From assembly GCA_016195205.1 (NCBI GenBank), contig JACQAB010000149.1:1-10840 (forward strand): DNA of 10,840 nucleotides. Reading direction: 5' to 3'. The stretch comes from Pseudomonadota bacterium (GTDB lineage Bacteria > Pseudomonadota > Alphaproteobacteria > UBA9219 > RGZA01). The translations under genes were made by a program, and so were the position numbers. This document shows positions 1-5,980 of the stretch, one piece after another. How positions within the stretch are numbered: position 1 is the stretch's first letter; every line of letters starts with the position of its first letter. The notes under the pieces were generated by a model. That model saw nothing but the letters and a program-made list of their open reading frames with translations, was not told the DNA's origin and made no database searches.

Positions 1-489
1 CACTTTCAATTCGGTGCCGGGCCTGGCGTATTTGCGCAGCTCAGCAAAGGCGCGCTCGGGGTGCGGGGTGTGGTGCAGCACGCCGAAGGAATAAATAAGG
101 TCATAGCTTTCCACCGGAACCGTTTTGCTGAGTTCTTCCAAATTCGCCTGATAAAAAGTGATGCGCTCGGTCAGGCCCAGAACCTCCATGCGCTTTTTGG
201 CGACTTCGAGAGAGGCGGGGGACAAATCCACCGCCGTTACCTTTGCGCCCGCTTTGGCGAAATTCGAGGTGTCGGTGCCGATGCCGCAGCCGATTTCCAA
301 AACCTTCTTGCCCTTCCAGCGTTCAAATTGGGCGAAGCCGGGAATATGCGGCTCGACAAAATACTTCCGCGCCTCGACCTCGTCGAAATAATCGCGGCTG
401 CCCACCGGCTTGTTTGAGTGGCGGATATTGCAGGGGCGCTTGTCCCAGTAGTCCTGCACGGCGCGGATGGGAACGTTGGAAAAGCCCAT
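1..489 (-). CDS. Class I SAM-dependent methyltransferase, 3' part outside the window
   Basis: The first 163 residues of a Rossmann-fold methyltransferase can be read, from an ATG at 489 down to the window edge; the C-terminal part is missing. Motif I (VLEIGCGIGTDT, residues 63-74) is the SAM-binding glycine loop, followed by the acidic end of strand 2 (VTAVDLSP, residues 84-91) and a post-motif segment FGVLHHTPHPERAF (residues 135-148) typical of the Methyltransf_11/UbiE-like group. The N-terminal stretch YWDKRPCNIRHS (residues 14-25) belongs to this protein and fixes the frame. The substrate cannot be deduced: small molecules, lipids, sugars and quinones are all possible in this superfamily. 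There is no Shine-Dalgarno before the ATG. Instead the start codon abuts an octamer repeat array that is shared, in inverted orientation, with the divergent tldD gene. Confidence 0.85.
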   Translation of the reverse strand, partial: MGFSNVPIRAVQDYWDKRPCNIRHSNKPVGSRDYFDEVEARKYFVEPHIPGFAQFERWKGKKVLEIGCGIGTDTSNFAKAGAKVTAVDLSPASLEVAKKRMEVLGLTERITFYQANLEELSKTVPVESYDLIYSFGVLHHTPHPERAFAELRKYARPGTELKV

Positions 490-613
490 GGTTCGGAGGT
501 GCAAAGGTTCGGAGGTTCGAAGATGGATTTTTAACGAAGGAAGCCTATATTATATAGAACACGGAATAAAGACCCGATAACTTCGAACCTTCGCACCCTC
601 GAACCTACGAACC
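490..613. repeat. Palindromic octamer-repeat element between methyltransferase and tldD
   Basis: Two 33-base arms face each other (490-522 and 581-613), matching at 27 of 33 positions when one is reverse-complemented, with 58 bases between them. Each arm is four degenerate 8-base units: GGTTCGGA, GGTGCAAA, GGTTCGGA and GGTTCGAA in the left arm, and GGTTCGTA, GGTTCGAG, GGTGCGAA and GGTTCGAA in the right arm read on the minus strand. The left arm touches the methyltransferase ATG (487-489). The right arm stops 7 bases before the tldD ATG. A second element with the same architecture lies at 5145-5212. The pattern is seen directly; its function is unknown. Confidence 0.85.
545..557. promoter_or_regulatory. 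Palindromic AT-rich core, candidate divergent -10 region
   Basis: A perfect 13-base palindrome (CTATAT, T, ATATAG) sits in the middle of the spacer between the two octamer arrays. It offers TATAAT on the minus strand (toward the methyltransferase) and TATATT/TATATA on the plus strand (toward tldD), so it could serve as a shared -10 element for both divergent genes. No good -35 element is visible at 16-18 bases on either side, so this is only a candidate. If correct, each transcript would begin with its own octamer array directly upstream of the start codon. Confidence 0.35.
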
Positions 614-620
614 TATTTCC

Positions 621-2054
621 ATGAACCCTTTTCTTAAAACCGAAGAGTTGTTTTTCAGGAAAACCGGCCTGAACGAAGACCGCATCAAGCGCCTGACGGC
701 CGATGCCCTGAAGGGCATGGACGATGGCGAATTGTTTTTTGAATCCACCGCCAGCGAAAGCTTCGCCTTCGACGATGGCAGGCTGAAGCTGGCCAATCAT
801 GACACCGCCCAGGGTTTTGGCCTGCGCGCGGTGGCGGGCGAGGCCACGGGCCTGGCCCATGCCACGTCGCTGGACGAAGAATCCATCAAGCGCGCCGCGG
901 CCACCGTGGCCGCCGTGAAGGGCAACTTTGAGGGCAAGCTGGCCATCGACCCCATCCGCACCAACCGCCAGATTTATGACGGCGACAATCCCATCAACTC
1001 CATGCCCTCGGAAAAAAAGATTGCCCTGCTGCAGGAGATTGACGCCTACGCCCGCGCCAAGGATGCGCGCGTTTCGCAGGTCAGCATCAGCCTTGCGGCC
1101 AGCTGGCAGGCGGTGCGCATTTTGCGTCCTTCGGGCGAGGTTTACGCCGATATCCGCCCGCTGACGCGATTGAATATCAGCGTCATCATGAAAGAAGGCG
1201 TGCGGCAGGAATCCGGCTGGGCCGGCGGCGGCGGGCGCGAGGTTTATGCGCGGTTCGTAACGCCCGACACCTGGAAAAACCTGGTGAATACCGCCTTTAA
1301 AATGGCGGAAGTGAATTTACGCTCGGTTGAAGCCCCGGCGGGCGAGATGACGGTGGTGCTGGGCCCCGGCTGGCCGGGCGTGCTGCTGCACGAAGCCATC
1401 GGCCATGGGCTGGAAGGCGATTTTAACCGCAAGAAAACCTCGGTGTTCTCATCGCTCATGGGCCAGCGCGTGGCGGCCGAAGGCGTGACGATTATTGACG
1501 ACGGCTCCATCGACAAGCGCCGCGGCTCTCTCACCATCGACGACGAAGGCACGCCCACGCAATGCACCGTGCTGATCGAGGACGGCATTCTGGTCGGGCT
1601 GATGCAGGACCGGCTGAATGCGCGGCTGATGGGCACCCAATCCACCGGCAACGGGCGGCGGCAAAGCTTTGCCTGCAAAACCATGCCGCGCATGACCAAC
1701 ACCACCATGCTGTCGGGCCAATATGATCCCAAGGAAATCATCGCCTCGGTAAAAAACGGCATTTATGCCGCGCAGTTCGGCGGCGGGCAGGTGGATATCA
1801 CCTCGGGCAAATTCGTGTTCTCGGCGCGGGAAGCCTATAAAATAGAAGACGGCAAAATTACCGTGCCGATCAAGGGCGCCACGCTCACCGGCTCAGGCTT
1901 CGAGGCGTTGAAGCACATCACCATGGTTGGCAATGACAGCGCGCTGGATGGGGGCATCGGCACCTGCGGCAAGGACGGCCAAAGCGTGCCGGTCGGCGTG
2001 GGCCAGCCCACCATGAAGCTTGAGCACATGACGGTGGGCGGCGCGGGCGGTTAG
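621..2054 (+). CDS. tldD: Metalloprotease TldD (PmbA/TldD family)
   Basis: This 477-residue protein is full length for TldD (about 480 residues). TldD pairs with TldE/PmbA to form a cytosolic zinc metalloprotease; in E. coli the complex acts on the microcin B17 precursor and on the CcdA antitoxin. The HExxxH zinc motif is present as HEAIGH (residues 257-262), followed by the conserved GLEGDFNRKKTSVFS segment. The expected third zinc ligand is a cysteine in GTCGKDGQ (C449), close to the conserved C-terminal end. The first third contains the usual STASESFAFDDGRLK substrate-channel domain. The partner pmbA is not in the window. The ATG at 621 is the natural start but has no Shine-Dalgarno; four CGAACC-type octamers end 7 bases before it. 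The stop overlaps the convergent acetyltransferase gene by 4 bases, leaving no room for a terminator. Confidence 0.96.
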   Translation: MNPFLKTEELFFRKTGLNEDRIKRLTADALKGMDDGELFFESTASESFAFDDGRLKLANHDTAQGFGLRAVAGEATGLAHATSLDEESIKRAAATVAAVKGNFEGKLAIDPIRTNRQIYDGDNPINSMPSEKKIALLQEIDAYARAKDARVSQVSISLAASWQAVRILRPSGEVYADIRPLTRLNISVIMKEGVRQESGWAGGGGREVYARFVTPDTWKNLVNTAFKMAEVNLRSVEAPAGEMTVVLGPGWPGVLLHEAIGHGLEGDFNRKKTSVFSSLMGQRVAAEGVTIIDDGSIDKRRGSLTIDDEGTPTQCTVLIEDGILVGLMQDRLNARLMGTQSTGNGRRQSFACKTMPRMTNTTMLSGQYDPKEIIASVKNGIYAAQFGGGQVDITSGKFVFSAREAYKIEDGKITVPIKGATLTGSGFEALKHITMVGNDSALDGGIGTCGKDGQSVPVGVGQPTMKLEHMTVGGAGG

Positions 2055-2569
2055 GGTTCGTAAATAATCAGCCTTGCGCTTGGCAAGGTTTTGCCATGTA
2101 TCCGGGAATAGAATCCTTGTGCGGGCTGATTATGCTGATCGCAGAAAAGCATCGCGGGGCGACCTTCCTTCACACAGGCCTGGCCGATCAAAACCTGGGC
2201 AATGCTGTTTCTTCTTTTCCCGCCATGCACCCACAAGGTCGACACAAAAATAAGATCAGGCTTGGGCGCCGAGGGGTCGGCGATAAGGCTGTAAGTAATC
2301 AGCCCCACCATTTCGCCTTCATGCATGGCGACAAGACCCTTAAGGGTGCCTTTGGAAAGCTGGCGCGCCATGGTTTCCGCCGTATAGGGCAAAGAAATCT
2401 GTGGAGTTCGTGCGCTTTTTGTAGATCGCCCGGCGGTAATGGCTTCGCGCATATTGATACGGAAAGTCTTGATGGCCTCCACTGCCAGGGGAATGTGTTC
2501 TTCTTTCAGAAGTTCGAAAGAAACGTCGTCGGCAAGCCTGGGCTGCTCACCCGGAAATTTTAATCCCAT
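2051..2569 (-). CDS. GNAT-like N-acetyltransferase
   Basis: This 172-residue protein has the order of elements seen in the GCN5-related acetyltransferase fold: a central strand pair with LVAMHEGEMVGLITYSL (residues 79-95), then strand 4 and the acetyl-CoA loop region LIFVSTLWVHGGKRRNSIAQVLI (about residues 106-128, shown in part), then a C-terminal NQPAQGFYSRIHGK (residues 147-160), which resembles the N..A..FYxxxGF motif B. The acetyl-CoA loop lacks the usual RxxGxG glycines (it reads KRRNSIA), so the assignment is by fold pattern and activity is not certain. The substrate is unknown. It has a strong Shine-Dalgarno (2580-2586) and lies 65 bases from the divergent ProXp-ala-like gene. Its TAA (2053-2051) overlaps the tldD stop. 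Confidence 0.72.
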   Translation of the reverse strand: MGLKFPGEQPRLADDVSFELLKEEHIPLAVEAIKTFRINMREAITAGRSTKSARTPQISLPYTAETMARQLSKGTLKGLVAMHEGEMVGLITYSLIADPSAPKPDLIFVSTLWVHGGKRRNSIAQVLIGQACVKEGRPAMLFCDQHNQPAQGFYSRIHGKTLPSARLIIYEP

Positions 2570-2579
2570 AACACTATTT

Positions 2580-2586
2580 CTCCTTT
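2580..2586 (-). promoter_or_regulatory. Shine-Dalgarno of the GNAT-like gene
   Basis: AAAGGAG on the minus strand lies 10 bases before the ATG at 2569 and supports that start. It is one of the clear Shine-Dalgarno sites in the window and contrasts with the SD-less, octamer-led genes. Confidence 0.75.
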
Positions 2587-2634
2587 CGAAACTTCCCGCT
2601 AGGTGTAAGACAGAACAACCCCAGAAGCAACCGT

Positions 2635-3144
2635 ATGCCCCACACCCCGCAAAGCCTGTTCGAATACCTTAAACACCTCGGTGTGGAATACACGCTGTAT
2701 GAACATCCCGCGGTGTTCACCGTGGAAGAGGCGCGCGAGCATTGCGGGCATATTCCCGGGGTGCATTGCAAAAACCTTTTCCTGCGCGACAAGAAAGAGG
2801 CCATGTGGCTGGTCACCGCGCCGGATGAGCGCGTGATTGATCTGAAGGCTTTGAACGATAAAATCGGCGCCAAACGGCTGTCTTTCGGCCGCGCGGAGCG
2901 TTTGATGAAGTATCTGGGCCTGCTGCCTGGCTCGGTCACGCCGCTGGGCCTCATCAACGATAAAACCCGCATGGTGCAGCCGGTGCTGGATGCCTGGATG
3001 ATGCAGCAGGAAATGCTGAACGTGCACCCGCTGGTCAACACCGCCACCATCACGCTTACGCCCGCGGGGCTAAACCGCTTTCTGGAAGCGCAGGGGTATC
3101 ACCCAATTCAGCTTGACTTGTCGGTTTATACTGATTGTGTATAA
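2635..3144 (+). CDS. ProXp-ala/YbaK-family aminoacyl-tRNA editing protein (prolyl-tRNA deacylase)
   Basis: The 169-residue protein is a free-standing homologue of the bacterial prolyl-tRNA synthetase editing (INS/YbaK) domain. Proteins of this class clear mischarged Ala-tRNA(Pro) in the cytosol. Visible family marks are YEHPAVFTVEEA (residues 22-33), PGVHCKNLFLRDKK (residues 41-54) with the conserved lysine K46, LSFGRAERLMKYLGLLPGSVTP (start at residue 82), and the signature HPLVNTAT (residues 131-138). Length fits stand-alone ProXp-ala (formerly PrdX) rather than the shorter YbaK, and the HPLVNTAT segment favours ProXp-ala. The ATG at 2635 gives the normal N-terminus, but the leader has only a weak purine tract. 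The last 19 bases overlap higA on the opposite strand, both genes ending inside one palindrome. Which misacylated tRNA is the true substrate is inference. Confidence 0.88.
   Translation: MPHTPQSLFEYLKHLGVEYTLYEHPAVFTVEEAREHCGHIPGVHCKNLFLRDKKEAMWLVTAPDERVIDLKALNDKIGAKRLSFGRAERLMKYLGLLPGSVTPLGLINDKTRMVQPVLDAWMMQQEMLNVHPLVNTATITLTPAGLNRFLEAQGYHPIQLDLSVYTDCV
3126..3144. repeat. Palindrome carrying both stop codons of a convergent gene overlap
   Basis: TTATAC (3126-3131) and GTATAA (3139-3144) form a 6-bp inverted repeat with a 7-base spacer. The right end supplies the TAA of the ProXp-ala-like gene, and the left end read backwards supplies the TAA of higA. The two unrelated proteins therefore end in similar residues (YTDCV and YTQSV). 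The stem is too short and AT-rich to be called an intrinsic terminator. Confidence 0.7.
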
Positions 3145-3443
3145 GCTTCTTCCGCCATTCGCGCGTTGACTTTTTTCAGCCGTGCCGCGATTTTCCGCCG
3201 CGCGCGGCGCAGATCATATTCCGCCTGCATCCTTATCCATACTTCGGCGCTGGTGCCAAAAAAAGCGCCCAGCAGCAAGGCGCTTTCCGCCGTGATGCCG
3301 CGCTTGCCGCGCAAAATTTCGCTGATCTGCGTTTGCGGCATGCCGGTACCCTTGGCCAAGCGATAGCCCGAAAGTTTGAGCGGCTTGAGGAACAGCTCCT
3401 TAAGCGCTTCGCCAGGATGGATGGGCTCCAGTTTTTTCGCCAT
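3126..3443 (-). CDS. higA: HigA-type antitoxin, XRE-family DNA-binding protein
   Basis: This 105-residue protein matches HigA antitoxins along its length: IHPGEALKELFLKPL (residues 8-22), a helix-turn-helix of the Cro/C1 type (about residues 24-48, with YRLAKGTGMPQTQISEILRG), then GITAESALLLGAFFGTSAEVWIRMQ (starting at residue 49) and AEYDLRRA. HigA binds and neutralises the HigB RNase and represses its own operon. It is the second gene of the pair, 11 bases after the higB stop, with its Shine-Dalgarno overlapping that stop, so translation is probably coupled. The last 19 bases overlap the convergent ProXp-ala-like gene. The toxin-first order is typical of higBA and opposite to most toxin-antitoxin pairs. 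Confidence 0.93.
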   Translation of the reverse strand: MAKKLEPIHPGEALKELFLKPLKLSGYRLAKGTGMPQTQISEILRGKRGITAESALLLGAFFGTSAEVWIRMQAEYDLRRARRKIAARLKKVNARMAEEAYTQSV

Positions 3444-3449
3444 GATGTT

Positions 3450-3456
3450 CTCCCTT
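3450..3456 (-). promoter_or_regulatory. Shine-Dalgarno of higA overlapping the higB stop codon
   Basis: AAGGGAG on the minus strand lies 6 bases before the higA ATG (3443). Its first two bases are part of the higB TAA (3457-3455), an arrangement that favours coupled translation of toxin and antitoxin. Confidence 0.75.
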
Positions 3457-3736
3457 AGTGATAATCCACGAATTCAATTTCAACCGCCTTGCCGTTCTCC
3501 CACGCAAAACAAATACGCCACTGTTTGTTGACCCGGATGCTCCATTGCCCCGCCCGCTTGCCCTTGAGCCGCTCCAGGCGATTGCTGGGCGGAAGCCGCA
3601 AATCGTCCAGCGAGGCGGCGGCATGGACATATTGCAGGCGAATACGCGCCGCATGCAGCAAATGCGGATGGATGCCCTTCACGAGTTCATCGTTAAAGAT
3701 GGTTTCCGTTCGCTTGTCACGGAATCGCTTCGTCAT
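3455..3736 (-). CDS. higB: HigB-type toxin, RelE/ParE-superfamily mRNA interferase
   Basis: At 93 residues this is the normal length for HigB, a ribosome-dependent endoribonuclease that cleaves translated mRNA and is held inactive by HigA. Family features include the N-terminal FRDKRTETIFNDE (residues 5-17), LDDLRLPPSNRLERLKG (residues 43-59), GQWSIRVNKQWRICFAWE (residues 63-80) and the ending EIEFVDYH. The conserved basic residues of the RNase surface (R61, R68, R74) are present. The ATG at 3736 gives the standard N-terminus. No Shine-Dalgarno is seen because a strong promoter runs right up to the ATG, which suggests a leaderless message. The gene follows gshA in the same direction and its control region touches the gshA stop. 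Confidence 0.93.
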   Translation of the reverse strand: MTKRFRDKRTETIFNDELVKGIHPHLLHAARIRLQYVHAAASLDDLRLPPSNRLERLKGKRAGQWSIRVNKQWRICFAWENGKAVEIEFVDYH

Positions 3737-3781
3737 ATCCGATACTACCGGATAACGATACTAATGTCAAGGATTAGTATC
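3736..3781 (-). promoter_or_regulatory. higBA promoter with two operator-like inverted repeats
   Basis: On the minus strand TTGACA (3770-3765) and TAGTAT (3747-3742) are separated by exactly 17 bases, a near-ideal sigma-70 promoter. One inverted repeat, GATACTAAT/ATTAGTATC (arms 3757-3765 and 3773-3781, 9 bp perfect, 7-base spacer), covers the -35. A second, TATCCG/CGGATA (arms 3736-3741 and 3749-3754, 7-base spacer), covers the -10. GATACTA occurs a third time at 3741-3747. This is the expected layout for HigA autorepression. Predicted initiation falls at or within a base or two of the toxin ATG. The outer arm overlaps the gshA TGA (3782-3780). Confidence 0.8.
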
Positions 3782-5144
3782 AGAGGCTTAAGGCTTTATA
3801 AGCCAAGCCCATGTCGCCCTGCCATTCTTTTCCATAAAGCTCCGCCAGCCGCGCGCTTTGGGTTTTGCCGCTGTCGACAATAATTTTAAGCGGATCAAGG
3901 TAACGCGTTTCATCCGCGCCGTTGCCGTCCTTCACCGCGCGGCGGGCGAGGCCTTCGCAAGACAGGCGCACCAGCTCGCGCGCCCATTCCAGGCTGGTTT
4001 TTCCGGCGACGGCGGCTTTGAACCCCAGCTTCGGCACCTCGCTGCGCAACCGGTTGACCTCGGCATGGCTCCAGCCGAGCGTCAGCGCTTCCAGCCTATT
4101 CAGCGCGGTATCGTCGTAATAAAGCCCCACCCAGAAAGCCGGCAGCGCCATGATCATCGCCGGATTTCCCACATCGGCCGAGCGCATTTCCAGATAGGTT
4201 TTCAGCCGCACATCGGGAAACAGGGTGGTGAGGTGGTTGAGCCAATCGGCCATGATCGGCTTTTCCCCCGGCAGCGCGGGCAGTTTGCCTTTCAGAAAAT
4301 CGCGGAAAGATTGCCCCGCGCAGTTAATATATTTTCCCCCGCGCAGCACGAAATACATCGGCACATCGAGGGCGTAATCCACGTAACGTTCAAAGCCGAA
4401 GCCGGATTCAAATGCCATGGCGGGGATGCCGCTGCGGTCGCCATCCACATCCAGCCACACCGCGCAGCGGTTGGTGGCAAAGCCATTCGGCTTGCCCTGG
4501 TAAAACGGCGAATTGGCGAAAAGCGCGCTGACGATGGGCGAGATGCACAGGCTGGCGCGCATTTTCCGCGCCATGTCGGATTCCGAAACGTAATCCAGGT
4601 TTACCTGGGTGGTGCAGGTCAGCACCATCATTTCCAAGCCGCGCTTGCCCACCTTCGGCATGTATTCGCGCATGATTTTATAGCGGCCCTTGGGCATCCA
4701 CGGCATGTCTTCCACCCGCGCCTGCGGATGATAGCCATGGGGCAGGAACACCAGCCCCAGTTCGGCGGCCACTTCCTTCACCTCGCGGGTGTGGCGTTCC
4801 AACTCGGCCGCGCTTTCATGCAGATTGTTCAGCGGCGCGCCGGAAAGCTCAAACTGTCCGGCGGGCTCCAGCGTGATGTTCTCGCGCCCGCGCTCCAGCG
4901 CCACGATGTGTTCGCCTTCCATCACCGGCTTAAAACCAAAACGCGTCATGCCCTCCAGCAATGCGCGCACGCCGTTCTTGCCTTCATAGGGCACGGGTTT
5001 CAGGGTTTTGGCGTCGAGCGGGAATTTTTCGTGCTCGGTGCCGATCAGCAGCCCGGTTTTCGGTTTTATGCCGTGCGCGCAGTGGTGCAGAAGCTGCTCG
5101 CGGCTTTCAACCGGTGTGTTGTCCTGGGCGGCGGGAATGGACAT
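3780..5144 (-). CDS. gshA: Glutamate--cysteine ligase, plant/alphaproteobacterial type
   Basis: This cytosolic enzyme makes gamma-glutamylcysteine from glutamate, cysteine and ATP, the first step of glutathione synthesis (EC 6.3.2.2). The 454-residue protein belongs to the GCS2 family shared by plants and alphaproteobacteria: IGTEHEKF (residues 34-41) starts the active-site region, GQFELSGAPLNNLHES follows in the middle of the N-terminal half, then MPKGRYKIMREYMPKVG, MMVLTCTTQVNLDY, the GKPNGFATNRCAVWLD loop and FGFERYVDYALDVPMYF. The start is placed at the ATG at 5144, because upstream in-frame codons to 5231 would translate the octamer palindrome and the end of rsmE into a non-family extension. 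No Shine-Dalgarno is present; the palindrome ends exactly at this ATG. The gene lies 74 bases after rsmE in the same direction, a pairing common in alphaproteobacteria. Confidence 0.95.
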   Translation of the reverse strand: MSIPAAQDNTPVESREQLLHHCAHGIKPKTGLLIGTEHEKFPLDAKTLKPVPYEGKNGVRALLEGMTRFGFKPVMEGEHIVALERGRENITLEPAGQFELSGAPLNNLHESAAELERHTREVKEVAAELGLVFLPHGYHPQARVEDMPWMPKGRYKIMREYMPKVGKRGLEMMVLTCTTQVNLDYVSESDMARKMRASLCISPIVSALFANSPFYQGKPNGFATNRCAVWLDVDGDRSGIPAMAFESGFGFERYVDYALDVPMYFVLRGGKYINCAGQSFRDFLKGKLPALPGEKPIMADWLNHLTTLFPDVRLKTYLEMRSADVGNPAMIMALPAFWVGLYYDDTALNRLEALTLGWSHAEVNRLRSEVPKLGFKAAVAGKTSLEWARELVRLSCEGLARRAVKDGNGADETRYLDPLKIIVDSGKTQSARLAELYGKEWQGDMGLAYKALSL

Positions 5145-5212
5145 GGTTTCGAGGTTTCGTGGTTGCGGAGTTGCGAAGATCACGAAACCACGCAACCACG
5201 AAACTACGAAAC
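5145..5212. repeat. Palindromic octamer-repeat element in the rsmE-gshA gap
   Basis: Two arms of about 32 bases (5146-5177 and 5181-5212) are separated by only 3 bases and match at 25 of 32 positions after reverse complementation. Each arm is four 8-base units: GTTTCGAG, GTTTCGTG, GTTGCGGA and GTTGCGAA on one side, and GTTTCGTA, GTTTCGTG, GTTGCGTG and GTTTCGTG on the other. The element fills nearly the whole 74-base gap: its far end is 6 bases after the rsmE stop and its near end touches the gshA ATG. In the transcript it would form a long imperfect hairpin. It has the same 2 x 4 octamer design as 490-613 but a different unit. Confidence 0.85.
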
Positions 5213-5218
5213 TTGATG

Positions 5219-5941
5219 TTAGGCAGCCCAATCTCCTTTCAAGGCTTGCACTAACGTTAAGGCTGCAATCGCCGCGGTGTCGGCCCGCAACACGCGCGGG
5301 CCCAGGCGCACCGGGCGTATATAGGATTTAGCGCGCAACAGCTTGAATTCATCCTCCACAAAGCCGCCTTCCGGCCCGGTCAGCACCGCCAGCGGTCCGG
5401 GCTTAAGGTCTTGCAGGACTTCAACAATAGGCTTGGCCTCGCCGGCCTCGGCGCAGAACAGCAGCACGCGTTTTGGGTCCCATTTTTCCAGGAGTTTGGC
5501 CAAAGGCTGGGTCTCTTCTACCTCGGGCACCGAAAGGCGTTCGCATTGCTCGGCGGCCTCGGTGGCGATGCTGCGATAACGCGCCACCGGCACGCGGCCT
5601 ACCACCGTGCGCCGCGTGGTGATGGGGAGAAGCCGGGAAGCGCCCAACTCGCTGGCTTTCTCGGCGATCAAATCGCCATGGCCGCGTTTGATGGGGGCGA
5701 ATAAAAGCCACAGATCGGGCGGGACGTCTTGCTTTTTGGTTTGTTCGGCGACTTCCACGCCGGCGGCGCCTTTTTTGGCGGGCTGCATCACCGCGCGCCA
5801 TTCGCCGTCGCGCCCGTTGAACAGCAGCAGCGCATCGCCCGGGCCCAGGCGCATGACGTGCAGCAGGTAGTGGCTTTGTTTTTCATCCAGCTTCAGGCAG
5901 GTGCCCGGCGCCAGGGGCTGATCGATGAACAGGCGGATCAT
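5219..5941 (-). CDS. rsmE: 16S rRNA (uracil1498-N3)-methyltransferase RsmE
   Basis: RsmE methylates N3 of U1498 in the decoding region of 16S rRNA on the 30S subunit, using SAM. The 240-residue protein has the usual length and two domains: a PUA-like N-terminal part (about residues 1-70, with HYLLHVMRLGPGD at 24-36) and a SPOUT knot domain. Diagnostic sites are KASELGASRLLPITTRRTV (residues 95-113), EAAEQCERLSVPEV (residues 128-141), LTGPEGGF (residues 187-194) and LGPRVLRADTA (residues 213-223), the last two forming the SAM-binding knot. The ATG at 5941 is 39 bases after the helicase-like gene on the same strand, with no terminator between, so read-through is likely. gshA follows downstream. 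The leader has no convincing Shine-Dalgarno. Confidence 0.96.
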   Translation of the reverse strand: MIRLFIDQPLAPGTCLKLDEKQSHYLLHVMRLGPGDALLLFNGRDGEWRAVMQPAKKGAAGVEVAEQTKKQDVPPDLWLLFAPIKRGHGDLIAEKASELGASRLLPITTRRTVVGRVPVARYRSIATEAAEQCERLSVPEVEETQPLAKLLEKWDPKRVLLFCAEAGEAKPIVEVLQDLKPGPLAVLTGPEGGFVEDEFKLLRAKSYIRPVRLGPRVLRADTAAIAALTLVQALKGDWAA

Positions 5942-5980
5942 GCCCGCATCTTTGCACGAGCCCGCGCCACGATCAATTTT

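Noticed and set aside
490..613. CRISPR-like or clustered repeat array
   Set aside because: Units are 8 bases, directly adjacent without spacers, and arranged as inverted arms; no cas genes are present.
3858..5216. Long plus-strand open frame (452 codons) opposite gshA
   Set aside because: It mirrors gshA almost end to end, is rich in His/Arg/Gln with no recognisable domain, and is explained by GC-biased third codon positions of the real gene.
5145..5231. Extended gshA start at 5231
   Set aside because: The added 29 residues are the translated octamer palindrome plus the rsmE end, unlike GshA N-termini; the ATG at 5144 gives the family start.
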